Assembly (NCBI GenBank): GCA_964345295.1
Contig: CAYFQG010000007.1
Location: forward strand, 1 to 50,094
Direction of reading: 5' to 3'
From: JASBZA01 sp964345295
GTDB taxonomy: Bacteria; Bacillota; Clostridia; Saccharofermentanales; Fastidiosipilaceae
Length of the DNA stretch: 50,094 bases
In this document: positions 24,359 to 32,904 of the stretch, piece by piece
Layout: every line of letters starts with the position of its first letter
Position numbering within the stretch: the stretch's first letter is position 1
The notes under the pieces: generated by a model
What the model was told of the DNA's origin: nothing
Databases searched by the model: none
What the model saw: the letters and a program-made list of their open reading frames with translations, nothing else
Translations under genes and position numbers: made by a program

Positions 24359-26260
24359 ATGGCTTCCAAGGGCTCTTCGGACAAGTCTTTTCAGCGTTCC
24401 TGGGTAGGCCTCGATAATGCCGGGAAAATTTTCCTGTCCACCATGACGGCTGCGGACACCAAGGTCTTCCGCCTCAGCGCCTGCCTCAAGCATAAGGTTC
24501 GGCCTGACCTGCTCCAAGAAGCCTTAGACCTGGTTTATCCGAAGTTTCCGCTCTACCACGCCACCATCAGGCGCGGCCTCTTCTGGTATTTCATGGAGGA
24601 CACAAATTTAGAACCTCAAGTAGAAGAAGAAAGCACCATTCCCTGTGCTCAGATTTACCGTTCCGGCTACAGGGGCCTGCTTTTTCGTGTTTTATACAGA
24701 GAAAAGCGTATCCACTTAGAAGTCTTCCACGCCCTATCCGACGGTTCCGGCGCCATGACCTTTTTCCAAGCCCTACTGCTCTACTACGCTGACTTATATT
24801 TTAAAGACCTGGGCCAAAATGTACCTATCCCACTCCCTTCTCCGGACCCCATTCCCGGTAAAGAAGATTCCTTTATCACCTACTTTGCCAAGGAGAAAAA
24901 CCGCAGTCCGCTGGATCTGGGTCAGGACCGAGGGCCTATAAGCCGCATCAAGGGACCCATTACCCCCGACGCCAGGCAGAACATTGTGGAAGTAAGTCTT
25001 CCTCTAAAACCGGCCCTTCAGAAGGCCAAAGCCTGCAAGGCCTCTCTTACTACATATTTATCGGCTCTTTATATGAAAGCTTTATATAGGACTCTTTCTT
25101 CTAAGAAGCGGGATAAAAAAGATCAGAAAATCGTCTTTTCCTGTCCCGTAGACCTTCGTCGTCTCTATCCTAACCAGACCGTACGAAATTTCTTCGCCAC
25201 GGTCATGCTGCCTTTTACCTTCAAGGCCGGCCATGAAGCCTCTACCGAAAGTATTTGCCAAAGTATAGGTCCTGTCCTAAAGCAAAGTTCCGGCAAGGAC
25301 TACCTGGATAGCAAGGTCCGAACCCTGGTCCACTTCGAAAAATCCCTGCCCGTCCGCCTGCTGCCCTTATATGTAAAAGATGTCGGCCTAAGACTCATTA
25401 ATAGTTACAACAATCTAAGCATTACCGGAGCCATCACCAATCTGGGGGCCTTCCCCCTCCCGCCTGCAATGGACGCCATCGTGGATCACATGATTATCTT
25501 AAGTTCGGCGGTCCGCCCTCAAGTATCCATCATCAGCTACGGCGACAAGCTGACCTTGACTATGAACAGCCCCTTAGCTTCCACTCACTTTCAGGAAGCC
25601 TACCTGGAAATTTTGGCCGAAGAAGGCCTGCTAACAGAAGAAGCTGAAGAACTACACCGTTCTTATAAAGAGGATAAAGGGACGAAATCTCCTAGCACCA
25701 ACCCTTACCCGCCTTTTCCCGCCCGGCAGAATTACCCCTTGGCGGCAGCCATTCTTCTTTTCGGCAGCATAGGGACAAGCCTTCTCTACCTCATTCTCTA
25801 TGCCCTAGACCTCATCCACTTTTCTTACGGACCGGTTGCCTTGGCCCTCCTCACCGTGGTTCTTTTAGTAACAGGTATCTTAAGAAACCGCCACAACCCG
25901 GTCTGGCTGGTCACCTTACAAAGTATGATTTTGTCCTTGGGAGCGGTCGCCATCGATTTGGCGGCCGGTTTCAAGGGATGGTCCTTGTCCTGGGCCTTGC
26001 CGGTAATTTTCTCTGCTTCTATCATCGCCGGAGAAATCGTTATGGCCGTTTCGGCCGAATTCAGGGCCCGAGGTGCTCTCTTTAACTTGTCTTCTATAGG
26101 CCTGGCCCTCTTGCCCTTGCTCTTTATTCTATTAGGTTGGGCCAAGCCCCTTTGGCCGTCTATCGTAACCGTAGTCTTAGCCCTCATCTCTTTAATCCTG
26201 GGCCTCATCTTCCGCCGCAAGCACATTGCCGAAGAAGGCAAGCGCAAGTGGTTTTTCTAA
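24359..26260 (+). CDS. Condensation-type acyltransferase domain fused to a membrane domain
   Basis: A 633-residue protein with two parts. Residues about 1-430 resemble the CoA-dependent acyltransferase/condensation fold: the H-x-x-x-D-G active-site motif is seen as FHALSDGSG near residue 125, followed by TYLSALYMKALYR and VDLRRLYPNQTVRNFF. Residues about 455-620 hold five or six hydrophobic segments and end in a basic tail (RRKHIAEEGKRKW). Similar two-part proteins occur in Clostridia, often under a domain of unknown function. It may transfer an acyl group to an alcohol at the membrane face. It follows an HSL-type esterase with a 3-base gap. I do not know its substrate. Confidence 0.65.
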   Translation: MASKGSSDKSFQRSWVGLDNAGKIFLSTMTAADTKVFRLSACLKHKVRPDLLQEALDLVYPKFPLYHATIRRGLFWYFMEDTNLEPQVEEESTIPCAQIYRSGYRGLLFRVLYREKRIHLEVFHALSDGSGAMTFFQALLLYYADLYFKDLGQNVPIPLPSPDPIPGKEDSFITYFAKEKNRSPLDLGQDRGPISRIKGPITPDARQNIVEVSLPLKPALQKAKACKASLTTYLSALYMKALYRTLSSKKRDKKDQKIVFSCPVDLRRLYPNQTVRNFFATVMLPFTFKAGHEASTESICQSIGPVLKQSSGKDYLDSKVRTLVHFEKSLPVRLLPLYVKDVGLRLINSYNNLSITGAITNLGAFPLPPAMDAIVDHMIILSSAVRPQVSIISYGDKLTLTMNSPLASTHFQEAYLEILAEEGLLTEEAEELHRSYKEDKGTKSPSTNPYPPFPARQNYPLAAAILLFGSIGTSLLYLILYALDLIHFSYGPVALALLTVVLLVTGILRNRHNPVWLVTLQSMILSLGAVAIDLAAGFKGWSLSWALPVIFSASIIAGEIVMAVSAEFRARGALFNLSSIGLALLPLLFILLGWAKPLWPSIVTVVLALISLILGLIFRRKHIAEEGKRKWFF

Positions 26261-26266
26261 ACAAAA

Positions 26267-26296
26267 AACCGGCAGACCCATAAAGTCCGCCGGCTT
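26267..26296. terminator. Bidirectional terminator between acyltransferase gene and ald
   Basis: AACCGGCAGAC (26267-26277) pairs with GTCCGCCGGCTT (26285-26296) with one bulge or mismatch. Six A at 26263-26268 give a U tract for minus-strand transcripts, so it is strongest for ald. Plus-strand tail is only TTCTAA. Confidence 0.75.
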
Positions 26297-26322
26297 CTAA
26301 TCCAATCTTCTAGCAAAAATTT

Positions 26323-27435
26323 TTAAACAAAGAATTCTTTGGGATCAACGTATTCCAAGTCCAAAGACCCGGCTACACCCTGGTTGGTGACATGGCCCAT
26401 GTAGGTGTTAAGACCGTAACGGAGCGCCTTATTCTTCAAAATGACTTCAATACCTTCATCCGCCAGCTTCAATCCGTACTGGATGGTCGCATTGGTCAAA
26501 GACGTCGTCGCCGTAAAGGGCACGGCACCGGGCATATTGCTTACGCAATACATGACCACTCCATTCTCGACATAGGTCGGATGGGTGTGGGTCGCGGGCC
26601 TGGACAGTTCCGTACTGCCGCCCTGGTCAATAGCTACGTCAACGATGACCGATCCTTCCTTCATGGAAGCGATATGGTGTTTCTTAATCAGCTTAGGTGC
26701 CGAAGCGCCGGGAATCAAGACGGTGGAGATAACCAGGTCCGCATCCTTGATGTTTCTGGAAATGGTCTCTTCATCCGAATACAGGGTTTCTACCTGACTT
26801 TTAAACTGTAAGTCCAATTCGGCCAAACGCTTGTGGTCCTTGTCCATAATCTTGACATTGGAACCGATACCGTGGGCCATAACCGCCGCATTGGTACCGA
26901 CCACACCGCCTCCGATGATAAGGACATTAGCCGAACGCACCCCGGGCACACCCGAAAGTAAGACACCGGACCCGCCGTAGGGCTTTTGCAGGGCATGGGC
27001 ACCGGCAAATAAGCTCAAGCGTCCGGCAATCTGGCTCATGGGACTCAACAGGGGAAGATGACCGTCCTTGTCTCTTACGGTTTCATAAGCCACTGCTGAA
27101 ACCTTCTTCTCTAATAAGGCTTCGGTCAAGTGACGGTCGGCCGCCATATGGAAGTACGTGAAGACAATCTGACCTTCATGCATCATATTAAGCTCTTCAC
27201 CCATGGGTTCTTTTATCTTAACCATGAGGTCAACCTGATCCCAGACGTCTTTGGCATTATCATACATAACGGCGCCTTGGGCTTCGTATGCCTCATCGGC
27301 ATAACCTGAACAAATACCCACACCTTTTTGCAGAAGAACGTCATGGCCGTGTGCGACATATTGCTGAACATCCGCCGGGGTTAAACCCGCTCGAAATTCG
27401 TTGTCCTTTATTTCTGTAACACTGCCCACTCGCAT
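26323..27435 (-). CDS. ald: Alanine dehydrogenase
   Basis: Catalyses NAD-linked interconversion of L-alanine with pyruvate and ammonia. The 370-residue length is standard. Visible landmarks are the N-terminal GSVTEIKDNEFRAGLTP, VKIKEPMGEE and FTYFHMAADRHLTEALLE (substrate-site Lys and His), GGSGVLLSGVPGVRSANVLI, and the Rossmann motif IIGGGVVGTNAAVMAHGIG with an Asp at the end of the second strand (KIMDKDHKRL). Start supported by AGGAGGT. It is a single-gene unit ending in a strong terminator and diverging from dnaX. Confidence 0.96.
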   Translation of the reverse strand: MRVGSVTEIKDNEFRAGLTPADVQQYVAHGHDVLLQKGVGICSGYADEAYEAQGAVMYDNAKDVWDQVDLMVKIKEPMGEELNMMHEGQIVFTYFHMAADRHLTEALLEKKVSAVAYETVRDKDGHLPLLSPMSQIAGRLSLFAGAHALQKPYGGSGVLLSGVPGVRSANVLIIGGGVVGTNAAVMAHGIGSNVKIMDKDHKRLAELDLQFKSQVETLYSDEETISRNIKDADLVISTVLIPGASAPKLIKKHHIASMKEGSVIVDVAIDQGGSTELSRPATHTHPTYVENGVVMYCVSNMPGAVPFTATTSLTNATIQYGLKLADEGIEVILKNKALRYGLNTYMGHVTNQGVAGSLDLEYVDPKEFFV

Positions 27436-27524
27436 AATTTTTGACCTCCTGTTTCTTAAACTTGTCGGCTAGTGTACAGCAAATGAGGGGGATTTGAAAA
27501 CATTTTTCTCTAAGAGACCTGGGG

Positions 27525-27530
27525 TATAAT
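27525..27530 (+). promoter_or_regulatory. -10 box of the dnaX-ybaB-recR operon
   Basis: A perfect TATAAT lies 32 bases before the dnaX ATG. The matching -35 region (around 27502-27507) is only T-rich, so the promoter call rests on the -10 and its position. The ribosome site GAGGAGAG follows. Confidence 0.5.
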
Positions 27531-27562
27531 AGGAGATAAATCAAGCGAGGAGAGACTAAGGC

Positions 27563-29437
27563 ATGACAGAAACAAACCCCATCCAAGACAACCCGAATCA
27601 AGCGAATAAGGTCTTGTACCGCGAATGGCGACCACGCACTTTTGACGAGGTCGTAGGCCAAACTTTTGTCGTTCGGGCCCTGCGCCAGGCGGTCCTAAGC
27701 GGTGAGCCTTCGCACGCCTATCTCTTCTGCGGAACTCGTGGAACGGGCAAGACTTCTTTGGCCAAAATCTTCGCTCGGGCAATCAACTGTCTCAACCCCG
27801 ATGACCGCGGCAACCCTTGCAATAGCTGTGAAGTCTGTACCGGCATCCTCAACGATTCGCTCTTGGACGTGGTCGAAATGGACGCCGCTTCCAATAACTC
27901 GGTCGACAACATTCGGAAGATTACCGACGAAGTCTTATTCCTTCCGACTTTGGCCAAATACAAAGTCTACATCATCGACGAGGTTCACATGCTGTCCACG
28001 GCCGCCTTTAACGCCCTTCTGAAAACCCTGGAAGAGCCGCCCGCTCATGTCATCTTCATCCTGGCTACCACGGACCCGCAGCGCATTCCCGCTACCATCC
28101 TGTCCCGGTGCCAGCGCTACGACTTCAAACGTATACCCGTAGACCTCATGCAGGGCCGGCTTAAAGAAATCGCCGACTACCACCACATCGAAATCGACGA
28201 CAGTGCGCTTCATGTCATCATCAATCAGTCCGAGGGAGCCCTTCGTGACGCCATATCGCTCTTGGACCAGGCCAGGTCCGTCTATCCCGACCGCCCCATA
28301 GGCCGTGAAGATATCCTCTCCATGACCGGCGTTGTCAACGACGACTTGTTGGAAACAGTTGTCCTGGCTCTTAAAGAAGGCGATACCGACAGTGTTTTGG
28401 AAGCAATACAGAAACTCTTGCTGGAAGGCGGTGACCTCCAAGCCTTCGTAACCTCGCTAAGTTCTTACTATCGAGACTTGCTGGTGTGTAAGACGGCCCG
28501 AAATCCGGCATCCTTTATCATGCGGCCCCAATCGAGCCTCGACATGATGCAAAAATTAGCCCAAGTCTATACGCAGAGCGCTATCATCCGTCAAATCAGC
28601 CACCTGGCCGACCTGCAAAATCGGATGAAGATCAGCCGCAATCCCAGAATAACGCTGGAAGTAGGCCTTATCGAAATGTTGAACCTACGAGAGATAGAAA
28701 GCCGGGAAAAGGCCTCAGCTAGTCCCGAGCCTACCGCAGCTCTCGCAGAAGATAAAAAGGTCGAAACACCCGAAGAGACTCGCCCAAAAGAAACACCCGA
28801 ACCCGAACCCAAACTCAAAGCCAAACAGGAAGCTCCCCCCTATCCTGAACCCATGCCCATACCGGACCCGGAGCCTCTGCCTGAGTTTGACGCTGAGCCC
28901 GAAGCTCAGCCGGAGCTGCTTTTGGATCCCAGACCCGATAGGAAGCCCCAACCGGCCCCTAGTGCCGCTCCGCCTCAAAAGCCCATTATCGTAGCGGGCC
29001 AAACCGAAGAGGAACTCCAAGAACCCGAGCCTGAACCCGCCCCCCGGGAGCCTGACCTTGCAAGCGATGTGGATGTGGATAAGCTCTGGGATAAGTTCAA
29101 AAAAGCCTTAGAAGATCAGGTGCCTTTGCTGGCCATTCTCTTTGGCTCCTTCCCCCGCTATGTGGAAGGGAAAACCTTGGTTATCGAGATCCCTCAGGCC
29201 AGTTCGCATATCTATGATAAAATCAAGGACGAAAAAACGCGAAATGAGATGGATAACATCTTTTTCGAGGTCCGACCCGACGGCGGCTGGCAGCTGGAAT
29301 GCCGCCTGGAAGGCCAAGGCCGAGGCAAAGAGGTCCGCTACCGTGTAGACGAACCCGAGTGGATCCGGAAGATGAAAGAAGCTTCCCTGAAACTCAACAT
29401 CCCCTTGGAAGAAGGACCTATTAATAATAATCACTAA
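27563..29437 (+). CDS. dnaX: DNA polymerase III subunit gamma/tau
   Basis: DnaX is the ATPase of the replicative clamp loader. The 624-residue protein starts with LYREWRPRTFDEVVGQ, then Walker A GTRGTGKTSLAKIFARAINC near residue 55, a four-Cys zinc site (CLNPDDRGNPCNSCEVC), DEVHMLSTAAFNALLKTLEE, sensor 1 ILATTDPQRIPATILSRCQR and SEGALRDAISLLDQ. Residues about 390-510 are an acidic, Pro-rich linker (repeated PEPEP-like units), followed by a C-terminal domain that would contact the polymerase. I found no perfect A-AAA-AAG slippery site, so there is no clear sign of a separately made gamma form. It heads the conserved dnaX-ybaB-recR operon. Confidence 0.97.
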   Translation: MTETNPIQDNPNQANKVLYREWRPRTFDEVVGQTFVVRALRQAVLSGEPSHAYLFCGTRGTGKTSLAKIFARAINCLNPDDRGNPCNSCEVCTGILNDSLLDVVEMDAASNNSVDNIRKITDEVLFLPTLAKYKVYIIDEVHMLSTAAFNALLKTLEEPPAHVIFILATTDPQRIPATILSRCQRYDFKRIPVDLMQGRLKEIADYHHIEIDDSALHVIINQSEGALRDAISLLDQARSVYPDRPIGREDILSMTGVVNDDLLETVVLALKEGDTDSVLEAIQKLLLEGGDLQAFVTSLSSYYRDLLVCKTARNPASFIMRPQSSLDMMQKLAQVYTQSAIIRQISHLADLQNRMKISRNPRITLEVGLIEMLNLREIESREKASASPEPTAALAEDKKVETPEETRPKETPEPEPKLKAKQEAPPYPEPMPIPDPEPLPEFDAEPEAQPELLLDPRPDRKPQPAPSAAPPQKPIIVAGQTEEELQEPEPEPAPREPDLASDVDVDKLWDKFKKALEDQVPLLAILFGSFPRYVEGKTLVIEIPQASSHIYDKIKDEKTRNEMDNIFFEVRPDGGWQLECRLEGQGRGKEVRYRVDEPEWIRKMKEASLKLNIPLEEGPINNNH

Positions 29438-29455
29438 TATTCGGAGGATAAGATT

Positions 29456-29806
29456 ATGGCAAAAAGAAGACCCGGCAGAGGCGGTTTCCCCGGCGGTATG
29501 GGCGGCGCCAATATGAACCAACTCATGAAACAAGCCCAGAAGATGCAAGAAGAGATGACTAAGGCCCAGAACGAGATTCAAGAGTCTGTCGTTGAATTCA
29601 GTGCCGGCGGCGGCATGGTCTCGTGTAAGATGAACGGCAACCACGAGCTTTTGGAGCTCACCATTGATCCCGACGCCGTTGATCCTGAAGATGTAGACAT
29701 GCTCCAAGACATGATTATCGCCGCTGTTAACGGGGCCAAAGACGAACTCGACAAGTTGTCCGAGTCCAAGATGGGTCAGTTTAATTTGGGCGGGTTAGGA
29801 TTCTAA
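29456..29806 (+). CDS. YbaB/EbfC family nucleoid-associated protein
   Basis: A 116-residue DNA-binding protein of the YbaB/EbfC family, a homodimer that coats DNA. It has a Gly/Arg-rich start (RRPGRGGFPGGMGGANMN), the helix MKQAQKMQEEMTKAQNEIQ and the core VEFSAGGGMVSCKMNGNHEL followed by ELTIDPDAVDPEDVDMLQDM. The gene is preceded by CGGAGGAT and overlaps recR by one base (TAATG). The dnaX-ybaB-recR order is widely conserved. Confidence 0.95.
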   Translation: MAKRRPGRGGFPGGMGGANMNQLMKQAQKMQEEMTKAQNEIQESVVEFSAGGGMVSCKMNGNHELLELTIDPDAVDPEDVDMLQDMIIAAVNGAKDELDKLSESKMGQFNLGGLGF

Positions 29807-30408
29807 TGGCCCGTTACGCAAGCAGCATTAATAAACTTATTTCCAACCTGGCAGGTCTTCCCGGTATCGGGACTAAGACCGCCCAGAGGTTGGCTTTTTA
29901 TATTCTCAATATGGAGAAGGACAAGGCTCTGGATTTGGCCCAGGCCATTATTGATGCCAAAGAAAAAATCAGGCTTTGTGAGGTCTGCTGCAACCTGACA
30001 GACCAGGACGTCTGCGAGATTTGTCAAGATGAAGACCGCGACCGATCCGTTATCTGTGTGGTAGAAAGTCCTTCCGACGTTATTGCTATGGAGAAAACCC
30101 GGGAGTACCGGGGCCTTTACCATGTCCTCCACGGTGCCATTTCGCCCATGGAAGGGATTACGCCGGAAGATATTCACTTACGAGAGCTTTTGATACGCCT
30201 CCAGCAGCATGAAGAAGTAAAAGAAATTATTTTGGCCAATAACGCCACCGTCGAAGGTGAGGCTACGGCCAATTATATTGCCAAACTCATTAAGCCCAGC
30301 GGCATCGTCTGCTCCAGGCTGGCCTCGGGTATCCCCTTCGGTTCCAACCTGGAATATGCCGATGAAGTGACTTTGGGCAGGGCCATCGAAGGCCGTATCA
30401 GACTCTAG
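29806..30408 (+). CDS. recR: Recombination mediator RecR
   Basis: RecR works with RecO (and RecF) to load RecA on gapped DNA. The 200-residue protein has the helix-hairpin-helix LAGLPGIGTKTAQRLAFYIL, a C4 zinc finger (CEVCCNLTDQDVCEIC, about residues 57-72), the Toprim domain beginning VICVVESPSDVIAMEKT with HVLHGAISPMEGI, and the C-terminal VTRLASGIPFGSNLEYADEV-like stretch (here CSRLASGIPFGSNLEYADEV). Normal length and fully intact. It is the last gene of the dnaX operon. Confidence 0.97.
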   Translation: MARYASSINKLISNLAGLPGIGTKTAQRLAFYILNMEKDKALDLAQAIIDAKEKIRLCEVCCNLTDQDVCEICQDEDRDRSVICVVESPSDVIAMEKTREYRGLYHVLHGAISPMEGITPEDIHLRELLIRLQQHEEVKEIILANNATVEGEATANYIAKLIKPSGIVCSRLASGIPFGSNLEYADEVTLGRAIEGRIRL

Positions 30409-30410
30409 TT

Positions 30411-31088
30411 TTAGCTGTTGCCGCCTATGAAAGGTGCCAGCATTTTGGCCAGGCCCGACTTGGTCATGGACTGCAACACCACACGGCCCGGCCCGGTGAC
30501 GGTCGTATCGAAAAGGCCTTCACCGCCGAAAAAAACATTTTTCATCCCTTTAACCATCTGAATATCCATGGTGCAGGAAGGGTCCATTAGGGCTAAAACA
30601 CCCGTATCGCATACCAGACGCTCTCCGGCCTGCAGGTTATAGTTGACAACATTGCCGTCAATTTCGAAAAAGACCAGGCCGGGTCCCGTTATGCGCTGCA
30701 TGATAAAACCTTCACCGCCGAAAAAGCCCGCACCGGCTCGTTTCTGAAAATGAATAGCCAAGTCCACCCCGTAAGTCGCGCAAAGGAAGGCCGACTTCTG
30801 GGCGATAATGCTTTGGCCCGGAGCAAGCTCCACGGCCATGATGGAGCCCGGAAAAGAAGAAGCAAAAGCCATCTCCACCGGACCTTGAGCCGTATACTTG
30901 CTTAAGAAGAGACTCTCTCCGGCAAACATACGACCCAGGGCCTTACCCATGCCGCCTTCCGACGTTGTTTCCGTTACATAGTCCCCCTTGGCCCAGGTTC
31001 GGCCGCCGGCTTCACTGATCATGGCTTCACCCGCTTCCAGAAGGACTTTGACATAGGGGAGGTCACCCCCTTCGATGAAATATTTCAT
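30411..31088 (-). CDS. AIM24/TIGR00266 family protein
   Basis: A 225-residue beta-helical-type protein of the AIM24 (formerly DUF124) family. Recognisable parts are LLEAGEAMISEAGGRTW, FLSKYTAQGPVEMAFASSFPG, the GAGFFGGEGFIMQRITGPGL block and the C-terminal FFGGEGLFDTTVTGPGRVVL with its repeat-like symmetry. The function in bacteria is not settled; there is no catalytic motif. ATG is preceded by AAGGAG. It ends 3 bases past the convergent recR gene, and the cupin gene lies 19 bases upstream, so the two may be cotranscribed. Confidence 0.88.
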   Translation of the reverse strand: MKYFIEGGDLPYVKVLLEAGEAMISEAGGRTWAKGDYVTETTSEGGMGKALGRMFAGESLFLSKYTAQGPVEMAFASSFPGSIMAVELAPGQSIIAQKSAFLCATYGVDLAIHFQKRAGAGFFGGEGFIMQRITGPGLVFFEIDGNVVNYNLQAGERLVCDTGVLALMDPSCTMDIQMVKGMKNVFFGGEGLFDTTVTGPGRVVLQSMTKSGLAKMLAPFIGGNS

Positions 31089-31107
31089 AGTAGATTCTCC
31101 TTAATCT

Positions 31108-31452
31108 TTATACAAAATCTTGCCGCATGGGAGTAAAGATATCCAATAAGACACCGGCTTCCAGACACTCACAACCGTGCTTGATACCGTCTTCTTTGAG
31201 GAGGCTGTCGCCCTTTTTCACGACGTGCTCTTCATCGCCGATACGGAAACGGAAAACACCCTCGGCTACATAAGTAATCTGCGTATGCGGATGCGCGTGT
31301 AAGCTCCCTATTGCGCCTTTTTCGAAATGGTTTTCGACGACCATGACGTCGTCCGAATAGGCCAAAATGCGGCGCAAGACGCCGTTACCCAAATCTTCGT
31401 TTTCAATCTCGTCTCCGAAAACCCAAACTTGTCCCTTGTGATTTTTTGCCAT
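31108..31452 (-). CDS. Small cupin-domain protein
   Basis: A 114-residue single-domain cupin. The first cupin motif is seen as GSLHAHPHTQITYVAEG (three His) and the second as VVKKGDSLLKEDGIKHGCECLE (His). These ligands would bind one metal ion. Such small cupins act as isomerases, dioxygenase-like enzymes or sensors, and nothing in the sequence points to one of these. Start at 31452 is supported by AGGAGG. Confidence 0.85.
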   Translation of the reverse strand: MAKNHKGQVWVFGDEIENEDLGNGVLRRILAYSDDVMVVENHFEKGAIGSLHAHPHTQITYVAEGVFRFRIGDEEHVVKKGDSLLKEDGIKHGCECLEAGVLLDIFTPMRQDFV

Positions 31453-31538
31453 GCCAAAGCACCTCCTATGTGTTCATTGATAAAAAATTATAGTACCATA
31501 TGGATACGAAAAACATGGATGGACTATGGAGGAAAATC

Positions 31539-32405
31539 ATGCAACTGGATATCTTGGATTATCAAACGACCGCCTTAAAAACCCCTGCTAAACTCAGGTC
31601 TTATTTCCTGAAGACCGAAGAAAGCCTCTTCTTAGGAGAAGACAGGCCCTTGGTACTGGTTTGCCCCGGAGGCGCCTATGCTTTCACCTCCGTAAGAGAA
31701 GCCGAACCTGTCTGCCTGGCCTTCATGAGTCAGGGCTATCACGCGGCTTATCTGGACTATTCGGTAGCCCCCGGCCACTACCCCACAAGCCTTCTGGAAC
31801 TGGCCTATGCCGTTCTTTATCTGAAAAGCAAGGCTCAAGAATATAAGATTCGAACCGACAAAATCTTTCTCGTCGGCTTCTCGGCCGGCGGTCACCTGGT
31901 AGGCTCTTATTCCAGATTTTTGTCAGGCGATTCGCTTTTCCCCGACCGGGATTTGAACCTGGCTCAAGCCGTGCAAGATCAATTCGGTTTAGACCATGTG
32001 ATTTCCATGGAAGACTTCTCTATTGCCGGCCAGATTTTATCCTACCCGGTCATGAACGGTTATGATTTTTCCAACCAAAGCTCTTTGGAAAATCTCCTGG
32101 GCGACTCAGACCGAGCCCTCTGGGATTATCTGGACCTGCCCCGACATATCCATGACCAAATCCCCCCTACTTTTGCCTGGCACACGGCCAAAGACGAATC
32201 CGTCCTAGCGGTCTATACTTTGGACTACATCCGGGGGCTATTAGAGCAGGGCCTGTCGGCTGAATTTCATCTCTTCCCCAATGGCCAACACGGGCTTAGC
32301 TTGGCCAATCGGATTACGACCAATCCGACCAATCCCGGCCATTTACAAGAAGAAGCCGGCGTCTGGATAGATTTGGCCAAAACTTGGATAAAAAATCTTT
32401 GCTAA
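31539..32405 (+). CDS. Alpha/beta hydrolase (esterase/xylan-acetylesterase-like)
   Basis: A 288-residue alpha/beta hydrolase. The start at 31539 is preferred over the open frame from 31500, because GGAGG lies 6 bases upstream. It shows the oxyanion block PLVLVCPGGAYAFTSVREAE, the nucleophile elbow FLVGFSAGGHLVGSYS, an Asp near HTAKDESVL and the catalytic His in FPNGQHGLSLAN. The fold and the CPGGAY motif resemble esterases that act on carbohydrate acetyl groups. No signal peptide, so it is intracellular. It is divergent from the cupin gene and ends at a strong terminator. Confidence 0.88.
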   Translation: MQLDILDYQTTALKTPAKLRSYFLKTEESLFLGEDRPLVLVCPGGAYAFTSVREAEPVCLAFMSQGYHAAYLDYSVAPGHYPTSLLELAYAVLYLKSKAQEYKIRTDKIFLVGFSAGGHLVGSYSRFLSGDSLFPDRDLNLAQAVQDQFGLDHVISMEDFSIAGQILSYPVMNGYDFSNQSSLENLLGDSDRALWDYLDLPRHIHDQIPPTFAWHTAKDESVLAVYTLDYIRGLLEQGLSAEFHLFPNGQHGLSLANRITTNPTNPGHLQEEAGVWIDLAKTWIKNLC

Positions 32406-32412
32406 TAAAAAA

Positions 32413-32444
32413 GCGGGTCTCGGACAAAAGCCGGGACCCGTTTT
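32413..32444. terminator. Bidirectional intrinsic terminator
   Basis: CGGGTCTCGG (32414-32423) pairs with CCGGGACCCG (32431-32440), one mismatch, loop ACAAAAG. Plus strand is followed by TTTT and the minus strand by six T (complement of 32407-32412), so it serves both the hydrolase gene and the convergent GlsB-like gene. Confidence 0.85.
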
Positions 32445-32471
32445 CGTTCTAGCTAAAAAATACTCAAAGGC

Positions 32472-32723
32472 TTATTTTCGGATGGCTTTGGCAATGGCCA
32501 GTAAGATAATGGCACCGATTAGGGCAACAATGAAAGACCAGAGGTTAAAACCGCTAAAACCGGACTTGCCGATTAAATTCATAACGAAACCGCCGATTAA
32601 GGCACCCAAAATACCGACACCGATATTAGCACCTAAGCCCATGGACTTGTCGGTCTTCATAATAACGCTGGCTAGCCAACCGGCTAAACCGCCGACCAAA
32701 ATCCAAGCAAGTAGGTTCCACAT
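32472..32723 (-). CDS. GlsB/YeaQ/YmgE family small membrane protein
   Basis: An 83-residue protein with about three hydrophobic segments and the Gly-rich pattern WILVGGLAGWLASVIMK, then GIGVLGALIGG-like repeats (GVGILGALIGGFVMNLIG). Members are often described as general-stress or transglycosylase-associated proteins; the biochemical role is unknown. Start supported by AGGAGGAA. Single gene, with a terminator just beyond its end. Confidence 0.9.
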   Translation of the reverse strand: MWNLLAWILVGGLAGWLASVIMKTDKSMGLGANIGVGILGALIGGFVMNLIGKSGFSGFNLWSFIVALIGAIILLAIAKAIRK

Positions 32724-32843
32724 AAAATATTCCTCCTAACAACTTATGTAAGATACAGGATAAACCTAATCAATAATAAGATTCGTATCCTAGGTTAGAA
32801 GAAATGTGAAACAGTGTGGAGCAAATCTGAAATCTTACTCGTG

Positions 32844-32849
32844 TATAAT
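32844..32849 (+). promoter_or_regulatory. -10 box upstream of the HAD phosphatase
   Basis: A perfect TATAAT preceded by GTG lies about 56 bases before the chosen ATG at 32905. No convincing -35 is present. It supports the later start codon, because the earlier open start at 32806 lies upstream of it. Confidence 0.45.
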
Positions 32850-32904
32850 AATTTGCGTTGCTGATAAAACAGAAAAGATAAATAAGGAAAAGGATATTAG
32901 GAAA

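Noticed and set aside
28750..28760. Possible programmed frameshift (slippery A-tract) in dnaX
   Set aside because: The sequence is T-AAA-AAG, with only five A, not the A-AAA-AAG heptamer; no supporting stem-loop was evident.
28700..29060. PEP-rich repeats in dnaX as a tandem repeat element
   Set aside because: It is an ordinary acidic, Pro-rich interdomain linker in frame, with irregular units and no DNA-level repeat.
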